Shown here piece by piece: positions 36,597-45,134 of a stretch of 64,000 nucleotides of DNA. This DNA is from Balneola sp. Lineage in GTDB: Bacteria > Bacteroidota > Rhodothermia > Balneolales > Balneolaceae. A program made the position numbers and the translations under genes. Under the pieces are notes generated by a model. The model worked only from the letters and a program-made list of their open reading frames with translations, was not told the origin of the DNA and searched no databases. Position 1 is the first letter of the stretch. Each line of letters starts with the position of its first letter. The DNA is taken from NCBI GenBank assembly GCA_002696035.1, contig NZQV01000021.1:98991-162990 (forward strand), given 5' to 3'.

Positions 36597-37403
36597 TTAT
36601 AAAGAATTGAGAAGTTCCACCAATCGCTCCCAAGACTGATTTCGGGCTACGACATTTGCATCATCTTCCGGCTTTTCAGGATCATCGCCACTGCGCATGT
36701 ACGCATGTCCGGCTCCTTCATAGATCTCATATTCGTAGGTTTTGTTGAATTCATTCATGGCTTCCTCAGAACGGGGGATGGTAGAGTTTACCCGCTCGTC
36801 ATTTCCACCGTAAAATCCATATACGGGGACCTGAATGTCAGCATATGCTTCTTCCGCATCAGGTCCGGTTCCATAGAACACAAAAGCAACATCGATCGCA
36901 TCACCGGCATTGGTAGCAAATCGGAAAGATTGTGAGCCTCCCCAGCAAAACCCGGCTACCGCAAAAGTACCATTTCCGGCCTCTATGGTCTTGGCATATT
37001 CCAGCACGTTCATCAGGTCGGTGGTCACGTGATCGGGTTCGAGGCTATAGATGGCTTCGCGGGCAGCATCGGAAGTTTCGAAATCGGTGGTCTTTTCGAT
37101 GCCTTTCACAGTGTTTGAGATCAGGTCAGGGGCTACAGCAATAAATCCTTTTGCAGCGAGCTGATCCGCAAAACTTCTGGCCCAGGCATTCAAACCGCGA
37201 TTTTCATGGATCACAATTACGACCGGCGCTTTTTCGGAAGTTTCCGGGTAGACCACAAAATTGTGGAGGGTTCGCTCATTCGATTCAATGGTCACCCACT
37301 CGTGATGTCGGGGTGAATTTTCGAGTTGCTCCATAGCGTAATCTTGAGCAAAGGAGGAATCTGTAAGCAGGAGTGCAATAGAGAGAGACAAAAAGGTTTT
37401 CAT
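36597..37403 (-). CDS. exported dienelactone hydrolase-family protein
   Basis: The 268-residue protein has a signal peptide (MKTFLSLSIALLLTDSSFAQ) and an alpha/beta hydrolase domain. VIVIHENRGLNAWARS is the oxyanion region, AVAGFCWGGSQSFRFA carries the nucleophile Cys (about residue 152) of dienelactone hydrolases, YGFYGGNDERV holds the Asp, and YEGAGHAYMRSGD the His. Dienelactone hydrolases act on cyclic esters, but exported forms are mostly uncharacterised. Single gene upstream of the tRNA. Confidence 0.88.
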   Translation of the reverse strand: MKTFLSLSIALLLTDSSFAQDYAMEQLENSPRHHEWVTIESNERTLHNFVVYPETSEKAPVVIVIHENRGLNAWARSFADQLAAKGFIAVAPDLISNTVKGIEKTTDFETSDAAREAIYSLEPDHVTTDLMNVLEYAKTIEAGNGTFAVAGFCWGGSQSFRFATNAGDAIDVAFVFYGTGPDAEEAYADIQVPVYGFYGGNDERVNSTIPRSEEAMNEFNKTYEYEIYEGAGHAYMRSGDDPEKPEDDANVVARNQSWERLVELLNSL

Positions 37404-37481
37404 AAGTTGTAATTTAATTGTGAAAGTTACAGGCTAAACTGCCGAAGCGGGGAAATCATTCTTTGGCAGGGGATAAAAAAC

Positions 37482-39581
37482 TCAAGCCTCAGAGTTTGTT
37501 TTTTCAAACTGAAGTTCAAATATAGTTCCGTTGCTGTGGCTGTTATTTCCAAGCGACATCTCTCCGTTGATCTGATGGGTTAAAACATTCATCAGAGTCG
37601 TTCCTAGGGATTGCTGAATACTGATGTCAAAATCATCCGGAAGCCCCCGACCATTATCAGATATTTCCAGGAAGACGGTCGGAGCGTCATATTCCAGCGA
37701 AAACTTGATGAGGCCGTCGGATTCTTCATCAAAAGCATGTTTGTAGCAGTTCACGATCACTTCGTTGACAATCAGCGAGCAAGGAATAGCCTGATTCAGA
37801 TCGAGCCGGACATGGTCGAGAACAAATTCCGTAGTCACATTTTTATAGGCAGAGGTATAAGTACTATTGATAGATTCAACGAGCTCCTCGAGATAGACGT
37901 CAAACCCAATACTGTCCAACGTTTCAGATTGGTACAATTTTTCATGGATCATGGCCATCGACTGAATCCGCAGCTGACTGTCTTTAAGGGCGTTGATGGT
38001 GTCTTTATCGGTGATGTTCATCTGTTGCAGTTCAAGCAAGCCGGATATGACCGCGAGATTATTTTTAACGCGGTGATGTATTTCCTGCAACAACGTTTCT
38101 TTTTGCTTCAGTGACTTCCCTATGCTCTGTTGTTTTTCCTTCAGATCAGAAATGTCATGCACTACGGTTTGAATGGCATGCTTTCCTTTGTAAATGATGG
38201 GAATCGAATGCGTTTCAACATGTCGTTTTTCACCATCAGCCAATACTATTTTATATTCATGGGGTTCCAGTTGATTGTTTTCGGCAAGTCGGTTGATCCG
38301 ATTTTCTGCATCACTCAGGGGCTCGATATTTCCCAAACTCGTTATTGGTTTTCCGATTAACTCATTGGCTGATTTTGCCTGATAATACTCAGCTCCCACC
38401 TTATTGATGAAAACGATAGTGCCATCCTGTGTAATCAACACGGGCTGGGGATTATATTCCACCAGTTGATGCCAGCGTTGTTTACTTCTCCTAAGTTCTT
38501 GCTCTGCAATTTTTTTCTCTGTGATATCCTCACAGATCCCAAAAACACCTGTGATATCATCTCCCTCGTAATAGGGGAAGTTGGTGATCCGAACCTGTTT
38601 TTCTTTACCGGATTTGGTGATCCCGGTGATCTCATATTCTTCAACCCCGCCATTCAATGCATTCCCAAAATGCACTTGTGTGCTTTCCCGATCTTCCGGA
38701 TGAATAAACGGGATAAAAGTTTTCTCCTTAATCTCTGATTCAGAATAACCGGTAAGTTCTTCAAACTTCTTATTGGCACTCAAGAAGGTTCCGTTTGTAT
38801 CAAAATAGAACACGGAATGGGGATTGTTTTCAAACATAGAGCGAAACCGTTGTTCACTTTCCCGAACTGCTTTTTCTCTGTTTTTTTGCTCTGTAATATC
38901 CTCAAGGATCCCATATACCCCAACAATTTCATCCCCCATGTACATGGGAAATTTAGTGACTTGAATATCTTTCTTCACTCCGTTATTTACGATTACTTCG
39001 ATCTCGTACTGTCCGGCCTGACCTTGCTTAGCCTTTTCAAAATACTCTGTAGATAGCTCCAGATCTTTTCCATTAATGAATTCATCAAAATTCATTCCGA
39101 TCAATTCCTCTTGACTGAGACCGGTAAATTCGGCCAACTTTTCATTCACATCTCTGAAATTTCCTTCCAGATCGTAGCAGTAAACCGGCAATGGGTTGTA
39201 ACGAAACAAGGACTCAAACTGCTGTTTTGAGGTCTTCCATTTACGTTCAAACTTTCTTTGGTCGGTGAGATCAAAGATCACAACCAGAATAATTTTATCC
39301 TCGTCACTTTTAGCCGGAACAGTTTGCAAACTTGCCTGTATAGGAATCTGCTCTCCTAAATTGCTTGCTATTTCAGTTTCTATGGCTAACTCCGGAGCTT
39401 TATTTTGTGTCAGCTCGTTCAGGTATGCTTCAATCTCCTGCTGATCCTCTTCACGTATAAGGTCAGTTAGTTTGAGCTTTTGGAGTTCTTCCCGTTTGTA
39501 CCCCAGAAGTTCACAAAGCGCCCTTGGCATTTCGTTCCAATTGCCATTAGCGTCAAGTTTGCATTTATATAAACTTGCCAT
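37482..39581 (-). CDS. soluble sensor histidine kinase with four PAS domains and HisKA_2
   Basis: The 699-residue protein has no membrane helix. Four PAS domains occupy about 1-110, 120-240, 245-360 and 365-485 (recurring FRYNPLPVYCYDLEGNF, FENNPHSVFYFDTNGTF, VEYNPQPVLITQDGTIVF). A HisKA_2 domain follows with EIHHRVKNNLAVISGLLELQ at about 505-524, then a HATPase with LIVNEVIVNCYKHAF and DNGRGLPDDF. The kinase core is closely similar to that of the membrane kinase at 34.5 kb. It is probably a cytosolic redox, gas or small-molecule sensor. No response regulator is encoded beside it. Confidence 0.92.
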   Translation of the reverse strand: MASLYKCKLDANGNWNEMPRALCELLGYKREELQKLKLTDLIREEDQQEIEAYLNELTQNKAPELAIETEIASNLGEQIPIQASLQTVPAKSDEDKIILVVIFDLTDQRKFERKWKTSKQQFESLFRYNPLPVYCYDLEGNFRDVNEKLAEFTGLSQEELIGMNFDEFINGKDLELSTEYFEKAKQGQAGQYEIEVIVNNGVKKDIQVTKFPMYMGDEIVGVYGILEDITEQKNREKAVRESEQRFRSMFENNPHSVFYFDTNGTFLSANKKFEELTGYSESEIKEKTFIPFIHPEDRESTQVHFGNALNGGVEEYEITGITKSGKEKQVRITNFPYYEGDDITGVFGICEDITEKKIAEQELRRSKQRWHQLVEYNPQPVLITQDGTIVFINKVGAEYYQAKSANELIGKPITSLGNIEPLSDAENRINRLAENNQLEPHEYKIVLADGEKRHVETHSIPIIYKGKHAIQTVVHDISDLKEKQQSIGKSLKQKETLLQEIHHRVKNNLAVISGLLELQQMNITDKDTINALKDSQLRIQSMAMIHEKLYQSETLDSIGFDVYLEELVESINSTYTSAYKNVTTEFVLDHVRLDLNQAIPCSLIVNEVIVNCYKHAFDEESDGLIKFSLEYDAPTVFLEISDNGRGLPDDFDISIQQSLGTTLMNVLTHQINGEMSLGNNSHSNGTIFELQFEKTNSEA

Positions 39582-39879
39582 ATGCCCCCCTTACCATAAA
39601 TTTGCCAAATTGCCTTATAAGCTACCCTAGTTCAAATTACCATCATTTCTATGATTGTCAACCACTATTTATTAAGATGTATTAATCATGATGCTAATAT
39701 AGCAGAATGAAGATGCCTGCAAGTAGCTAATTGTATTGAAGAATTCGCTAACCCCAAAATATGGACATTTGTAAAGCTTGTTCAATTGATTCTGTTTATA
39801 AGTATCAGTTGTGTTTTTCTATGTATAGAAGAGGCCGGTCATTGGCTATTTCGTATCTACCTAACTAAATGGAAGAAAT
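39582..39879. other. gene-free spacer
   Basis: AT-rich spacer between two minus-strand genes. I see no ORF, no clear hairpin with a T-tract, and no member of the repeat families found elsewhere. It presumably contains the promoter of the PAS kinase. Confidence 0.4.
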
Positions 39880-41343
39880 TTATTTCACCAGCAGCATTTT
39901 TTGGGTGATGGTTTGACCGCCTGCTTCCATTCGGTAAAAATACAAGCCTGAGGAAAGTCCCGAACCATTAAACGTAACCTGGTGTCGCCCGGGGGATTTT
40001 CGCTCCCCATCCAACAAAACTCCCACTTTTCGTCCGGTCACATCAAACACTTCCAACCGCACCAACTGGTTACTGTTCAACTGATAACTGATCACTGTAC
40101 TCGGGTTGAAGGGGTTGGGGTAGTTTTGTTCTAAGGTGATTTTGTTGGGGATTTCGGCAGGTTCCGGTTCGTTGGAAACGGGAAGTTTTTTGAGAGAAGT
40201 GGATTCTTTGGTTTGGGTATTCATTTCCAGCAACTCTTCCCTTGTTAGTATATAGAGAATATCGGAATTCGGTTTTTTGTAGAGGCCGGTGATCTTGTTT
40301 GAGAAAGTTGTGATTAGTGATGTTGTTTCTCCGAAGTCGGTTGATTGCAAAAGGCTGTCATTACTGGAAAAGTAATAAGTACCTGATTTGTGAGTATCGA
40401 GTGCAAACCGGAATGATTGATATCCTTCAGAGAGCTCCTTGGTGTCCCAATCATCGGTTTCTTGTTTTACCAGGAAAATTTCCTTCCCGTTGAAGGGAAA
40501 ATGTCTGGACGAATTATCAATTGTTATATAGAAACTATTCGAATCAGCATCGAAATAGGTAGGTTCGAATCTTTCAAAGTATATCTCATCTTCATCCCAG
40601 GGATGTTTAACCAGTATTTTAGTAGTATTCCCATGATCGGTTGAAAGGACAAGGTTAGAATCCTTGATGCCCACATAGTGTCCGGTTTTATAAGGATTTA
40701 CTCCCGTTACGGTGAAATCGATAATGAGGGAATCGGGTAAGTCAAAAATATCGCTGTAGGTGTGCCATTCAGTATCTTCGCGGGAATACCGGAAGGATTT
40801 TCTCAATAAATCCTCATCATTGTTTTTTGCTTTAGTTACAATGAAGCCAAAGGGGGTGGTGATTATTAACTGATCTAAAGCTTTATCAAAACTGATGCCC
40901 AGTGGATTCCCGACGTTGAATGTAAACTGATGCTCGCCATTAACTGAGAAGTAATACCAGCCATACAGCCCTCCCAAAGTCGATCTAATAACAAAAGTAG
41001 AATCGGGATGGTTGTCCGTAAAAATGAATCGTTCGGTGTCATTCCACTCAATAGAACAGCCGGGAGAAATTGAATTGCCTGCCATGAATTCGACTGAATC
41101 TTCTAAAATTGAAGTATCAAAATGATAGATGTGATTTCGTTCTTTACCGATATTCGAAGTATATCCATCCATATCAGTACAGCTAACATCTTGTGAAGTA
41201 AACATCCTATAAAACAAATGTGTAACCCCGCTTGAATCTTCCATACCGCGCAATTCATGGAAATAAGCTTCAGAAATATTATCCTGAGCTAAAGCCGGCA
41301 TTGAGCAGAAAATCAAAAGAGATATGCAAAATAGTTTATTCAT
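39880..41343 (-). CDS. secreted BNR/Asp-box-like protein with type IX sorting domain
   Basis: Signal peptide (to about PALAQD), a sortilin/BNR-like beta-propeller with Asp-box words (LVLSTDHGNTT, LLQSTDFGETT), a conserved FSNKITGLYKKPNSDILYIL segment and a C-terminal sorting domain (about 400-487, EQNYPNPFNPSTVISYQL, ending MLLVK). It should be exported across the outer membrane by the Por system. It is a paralogue of the gene immediately upstream, overlapping it by ATGA, so the two are co-translated. Function unknown. Confidence 0.82.
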   Translation of the reverse strand: MNKLFCISLLIFCSMPALAQDNISEAYFHELRGMEDSSGVTHLFYRMFTSQDVSCTDMDGYTSNIGKERNHIYHFDTSILEDSVEFMAGNSISPGCSIEWNDTERFIFTDNHPDSTFVIRSTLGGLYGWYYFSVNGEHQFTFNVGNPLGISFDKALDQLIITTPFGFIVTKAKNNDEDLLRKSFRYSREDTEWHTYSDIFDLPDSLIIDFTVTGVNPYKTGHYVGIKDSNLVLSTDHGNTTKILVKHPWDEDEIYFERFEPTYFDADSNSFYITIDNSSRHFPFNGKEIFLVKQETDDWDTKELSEGYQSFRFALDTHKSGTYYFSSNDSLLQSTDFGETTSLITTFSNKITGLYKKPNSDILYILTREELLEMNTQTKESTSLKKLPVSNEPEPAEIPNKITLEQNYPNPFNPSTVISYQLNSNQLVRLEVFDVTGRKVGVLLDGERKSPGRHQVTFNGSGLSSGLYFYRMEAGGQTITQKMLLVK

Positions 41344-43364
41344 TTCACCAGCAGCATTTTTTGGGTGATGGTTTGACCGCCCGCCTCCAGCCGATAAAAA
41401 TAAATCCCGGAAGAAAGTCCCGATGCCTCAAATGTAACCTGATGTTTTCCCATGGATTTCCGCACCCCATCCACCAAAACCGTCACTTTTCGCCCCGTCA
41501 CATCAAACACTTCCAATCGCACCAAACTGTTCTTTGCTAACTGGTAACTGATCACCGTACTCGGGTTGAAGGGATTGGGATAGTTTTGTTGAAGGGAAAC
41601 TTGCGTAGGGATTTCAGTTGGTTCGAATTGGTTGGAGACAACATAAGTTTGAGTAGTATCTCCGTAAACAGTACCCTCTATAACAGCACCTTTTAGATTA
41701 TAACGGTAACGGGAACTATCTTCCCAAAAATATACATCCTTAACTCCAAAGGGATTAGACCAAGCTAAACGAGCTTTACTTTCTCCCATTTTGGCCAATG
41801 AGTCAGCATTTGTATCAACATAATAATCTATGGTAGCGGTAGTATCATAAATACCCAAAAAATATCTACTCCCAATGCCTCTAATGATAGCAAGGTTTAA
41901 AACGGAATTGTCTTCTGAGTCAACTATCCAGGGAGAAAAAGATTCACTTTTATTTTTTATTAGCACCTGATTTTGCCGATTTATCCACTGATCAGCAATT
42001 ATATTATTCTTATCAAAAATCAATTCGGAAAACAGTGGATGGGCCGTACTATTCTTGAAAAATATTTGTTTTGTTTGGGATGAGCTTAACGGTACAATTA
42101 TTTCTTTGACTTTCATTTTGAAATCTTCAACAGGAGTATGCTTATATGAATCATCTGAAAGCTGTTCAAATTCATAAACTCTAAAAGTAAATTCATTTCC
42201 AATATTGTAAGGAAGATCATTTATATCGATGTGCAGATGTTTCTTCTCGGGTGCTTTCTTTAGTTGGGAGATTACTTCTCCATGCAGTTCAACAAGTTCT
42301 TGTTCGAAAAGCACATAGAGTACATTCGAGGCAGGCTTTTTATATAAGCCAGTGATTTTTTTTTCAAACTCATGAATCAATTCAAACGAAGCGCCAAAGT
42401 TATTAGAACGGTAGATTCGACTGGAATCTGCATAAAAAACTAAACCTGGAGTCTTCGAATCTATAGAGAAAAAATTACTAAATGAAGGTAGCTCAAAAGA
42501 GCTCCATGACCCTTTTTTGCCATAATCATCAGAAATAAAAATAGAATTAGCTCCCTCTTGGGTTACATAAATATGAAGTGAGTCGGCATCATAGTGAAAT
42601 TTGGAATTTTGATTGATGTCAACATTTAAGGTCTCACCAGTTTCCTCTAAATCTTCTGACCGATATAAAGACCCTCCTTTTTGGTAAAAAGCCAGGCTGT
42701 CATTAAAACGAGAAAGGCTATATAAGTTGAATTCGTAATTTTTGAAATAACTGTTTAATGAATCTGGAGGATCCGCTTCGCTGTCTCTGTAGCTCATCCA
42801 TTCATGCCAAAAATCGTTAAGTACATTTAAAGTATCTTGATTTGTTGTATGCGGAATTCGTACGGTATATTCAGAAAATGGAAGGAAAATAAATTTCCCT
42901 AATTTTGGATTAGCTACTACTTTTTCAAAATATGCAAATAGTGGAGTTAAATAGAAGTTTCCATTACCAACCTGCAGATATCCATATGGCTCAAATCCGT
43001 CAGAGTATCCTCCATAAAAAACTACATTTTCAGGATTTCCATCAAATGGGTGAAAATCAGCAATGGATACTCCGCCACCTCCAGAACACCCGGGCATCGT
43101 AACATAGTTATGCGTAGGGATAAATACGGAATCTACATTTGTGAGTGAATTATGATATCTGTGGATGGTGCTTCGATTTTCATAAATACGGTCATCACAA
43201 TTATGAATGCGGGTATTTTGTTGGGCATAGTAAAGGTGTGTTGTTCCTGAACTATCATCTGACGCATAAAGATTGGTGAATTCCCAGTATTCATCCAAAG
43301 TCTGCCCAAACACAGAGGAGCCTCCAGCTATACAAAAAAAGGATATGAGAATGTATTTCATCAT
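41340..43364 (-). CDS. secreted BNR/Asp-box-like protein with type IX sorting domain
   Basis: Start at ATG 43364 (a second ATG follows directly). Signal peptide ends near SSVFGQT. It contains an Asp-box-like propeller (IFISDDYGKKGSWSSF, IYRSNNFGASFELIHEF, KITGLYKKPASNVLYVL), an extra 200-residue domain (about 390-580) missing from its neighbour, and a C-terminal sorting domain (about 590-674) nearly the same as the neighbour's even at the DNA level. The pair probably arose by tandem duplication. Function unknown. Confidence 0.82.
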   Translation of the reverse strand: MMKYILISFFCIAGGSSVFGQTLDEYWEFTNLYASDDSSGTTHLYYAQQNTRIHNCDDRIYENRSTIHRYHNSLTNVDSVFIPTHNYVTMPGCSGGGGVSIADFHPFDGNPENVVFYGGYSDGFEPYGYLQVGNGNFYLTPLFAYFEKVVANPKLGKFIFLPFSEYTVRIPHTTNQDTLNVLNDFWHEWMSYRDSEADPPDSLNSYFKNYEFNLYSLSRFNDSLAFYQKGGSLYRSEDLEETGETLNVDINQNSKFHYDADSLHIYVTQEGANSIFISDDYGKKGSWSSFELPSFSNFFSIDSKTPGLVFYADSSRIYRSNNFGASFELIHEFEKKITGLYKKPASNVLYVLFEQELVELHGEVISQLKKAPEKKHLHIDINDLPYNIGNEFTFRVYEFEQLSDDSYKHTPVEDFKMKVKEIIVPLSSSQTKQIFFKNSTAHPLFSELIFDKNNIIADQWINRQNQVLIKNKSESFSPWIVDSEDNSVLNLAIIRGIGSRYFLGIYDTTATIDYYVDTNADSLAKMGESKARLAWSNPFGVKDVYFWEDSSRYRYNLKGAVIEGTVYGDTTQTYVVSNQFEPTEIPTQVSLQQNYPNPFNPSTVISYQLAKNSLVRLEVFDVTGRKVTVLVDGVRKSMGKHQVTFEASGLSSGIYFYRLEAGGQTITQKMLLVK

Positions 43365-43421
43365 AAGCAAAAGCAGTTACTTAGTTGAATGTAATAGAAA
43401 TGAGTCAATAATGCATGTTTA

Positions 43422-43570
43422 GTGTTAGCGTGCGAGGGTGTTACTGTATTATAGTGTTATAGTGTTATAGTGTTATGGTGTTATGGTGTTATGGTGTTAT
43501 GGTGTTATGGTGTTATGGTGTTATGGTTGCGAACTGAAGTACCAACCTAACACCTTGCACCTCGCACCTA
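43422..43570. repeat. dyad element enclosing an octamer tandem array
   Basis: GTGTTAGCGTGCGAGGGTG (from 43422) is imperfectly complementary to TAACACCTTGCACCTCGCAC (43548-43567). The right arm is itself built of 7-base ACCTxxx words. The array of 8-base words lies inside. It sits between the divergent sorting-domain gene and gatB. Confidence 0.55.
43449..43527. repeat. tandem octamer repeat, nearly 10 copies
   Basis: Three copies of TTATAGTG followed by six of TTATGGTG and a partial tenth. The step from A to G inside the array suggests expansion of one variant. An 8-base period is not a codon multiple and the region is non-coding. Copy number is likely to vary by slippage. Confidence 0.9.
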
Positions 43571-43664
43571 AAACCTTGAGCCTATCCCAAATAAACATTC
43601 CAAACTGTCACTCAACTTTGATATCTTTAAGCACTAAAAAAAAATCTGACAGAAAAATAGCTTA

Positions 43665-45113
43665 ATGAGCACTATTGCCCACGAGAAGTACGAGGCGGTG
43701 ATCGGCCTCGAGGTTCACGCCCAGCTTTTGACTAAAAGTAAAGCCTTTGCCCCGGTAACAATTGAATATGGTGGATCCCCAAATTCGCAGGTTACGCCAC
43801 TTTGCCTGGGACATCCCGGAACACTGCCGGTGATAAACGAAAACCTGGTTCGCTATATCATCAAGATGGGACTGGCGACCAATTGTGACGTAGCCGAAAA
43901 ATCTATTTTTGCCCGGAAGAATTATTTCTATCCCGATCTCCCCAAAGGCTACCAGATCTCACAGTTCGATACGCCCATTTGTTTTGATGGTTTTGTGGAT
44001 ATCAGTTTGGAGGAATACGACAAACGCATCGGCCTCACCCGTATTCATATGGAGGAGGATGCCGGAAAGTCTATTCACGATCAGGATCCATACAATACGC
44101 TGGTGGATCTGAACCGGGCCGGAACGCCGCTTATCGAAATTGTATCGGAGCCGGACCTTCGAACGCCTCAGGAGGCCTACGCGTACCTCTCCAAGATCAA
44201 ACAGATCGTACAGTATCTGGAGATCTGTGATGGTAATATGGAGGAAGGAAGTTTGCGTTGTGATGCAAATGTGTCGGTTCGTCCCAGGGGAAGAGAAAAA
44301 TTTGGGACCCGTACCGAGCTCAAAAACATGAACTCTTTCCGCAATGTGGAGCGAGCTATTCATTATGAAATTTATCGCCAGATCGAGCTTATTGAAGAGG
44401 GCGGAGAAGTGGTGCAACAAACCCGGCTATGGGACACCACCAAAGAACAAACGCGTGCAATGCGTTCCAAAGAAGAGGCGCATGATTATCGCTATTTCCC
44501 GGAGCCTGATCTGCCGCCGATCATTGTGACGGATGAAATGCTGAATGAGATCCGCGAGGAACTTCCCGAGCTGGCTGATGTACGTCGCAAGCGGTTTATG
44601 GAAGAGTTGGGAATGAGTGAAGACGATGCGGTCACCATCACCGAAAGTCGCTACCTGGCTGATTATTACGAAGAAGTGGTGGCGCATATTGGAAATCCGA
44701 AATCGGCTTCCAATATTGTTTTAAGTGAAGTTCTTCGTGTTTTGAATGAGCAAAGCATCGACATTCGAGAATTTCCAATTTCAGCCGAAAGAGTGTCTGA
44801 TCTGGTTAAACTGAAGGAAGATGACAAGATCAACTCTTCTGCTATGCAAGATATCTTCAACGCGATGTTGAAGGAAGACAAAGAGCCCGAAGCACTCGCC
44901 AAGGAGATGAATTTGATACAGGTTTCGGATTCCGGATTCCTCGAGCCCATTGTAGAACAAATAATCGAAGACAATCCGGATGAAGTTGCACGTTATAAAG
45001 ACGGCAAGAAACAACTGATCGGATTTTTTATTGGCCAGGCTATGAAGGCCAGTCAGGGTAAAGCCAATCCAAAATTGGTCAAAGATCTAATCACTAAAAA
45101 ATTGAACGACTGA
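43665..45113 (+). CDS. gatB: Asp-tRNA(Asn)/Glu-tRNA(Gln) amidotransferase subunit B
   Basis: GatB is the kinase/tRNA-binding subunit of GatCAB, which converts Glu-tRNA(Gln) (and Asp-tRNA(Asn)) to the amidated forms. The 482-residue chain has YEAVIGLEVHAQLLTKSKAF at the start, LCLGHPGTLPVIN, GYQISQFDTPIC, HMEEDAGKSIHD, EGSLRCDANVSVRP and NMNSFRNVERAI in the catalytic cradle, and the C-terminal helical and YqeY-like tRNA-binding domains (about 300-482). gatA and gatC are not in the window. The ATG follows a repeat-filled spacer. Confidence 0.97.
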   Translation: MSTIAHEKYEAVIGLEVHAQLLTKSKAFAPVTIEYGGSPNSQVTPLCLGHPGTLPVINENLVRYIIKMGLATNCDVAEKSIFARKNYFYPDLPKGYQISQFDTPICFDGFVDISLEEYDKRIGLTRIHMEEDAGKSIHDQDPYNTLVDLNRAGTPLIEIVSEPDLRTPQEAYAYLSKIKQIVQYLEICDGNMEEGSLRCDANVSVRPRGREKFGTRTELKNMNSFRNVERAIHYEIYRQIELIEEGGEVVQQTRLWDTTKEQTRAMRSKEEAHDYRYFPEPDLPPIIVTDEMLNEIREELPELADVRRKRFMEELGMSEDDAVTITESRYLADYYEEVVAHIGNPKSASNIVLSEVLRVLNEQSIDIREFPISAERVSDLVKLKEDDKINSSAMQDIFNAMLKEDKEPEALAKEMNLIQVSDSGFLEPIVEQIIEDNPDEVARYKDGKKQLIGFFIGQAMKASQGKANPKLVKDLITKKLND

Positions 45114-45134
45114 TAAAACGGTCACCAGGTTTAT

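Noticed and set aside
36369..36602. 77-codon open frame across the tRNA region
   Set aside because: It reads through the complement of tRNA-Leu and its terminator, so it is an artefact of a structured RNA gene.
43449..43527. CRISPR array
   Set aside because: The unit is 8 bases with no spacers between copies; this is a simple tandem repeat and no cas genes are present.
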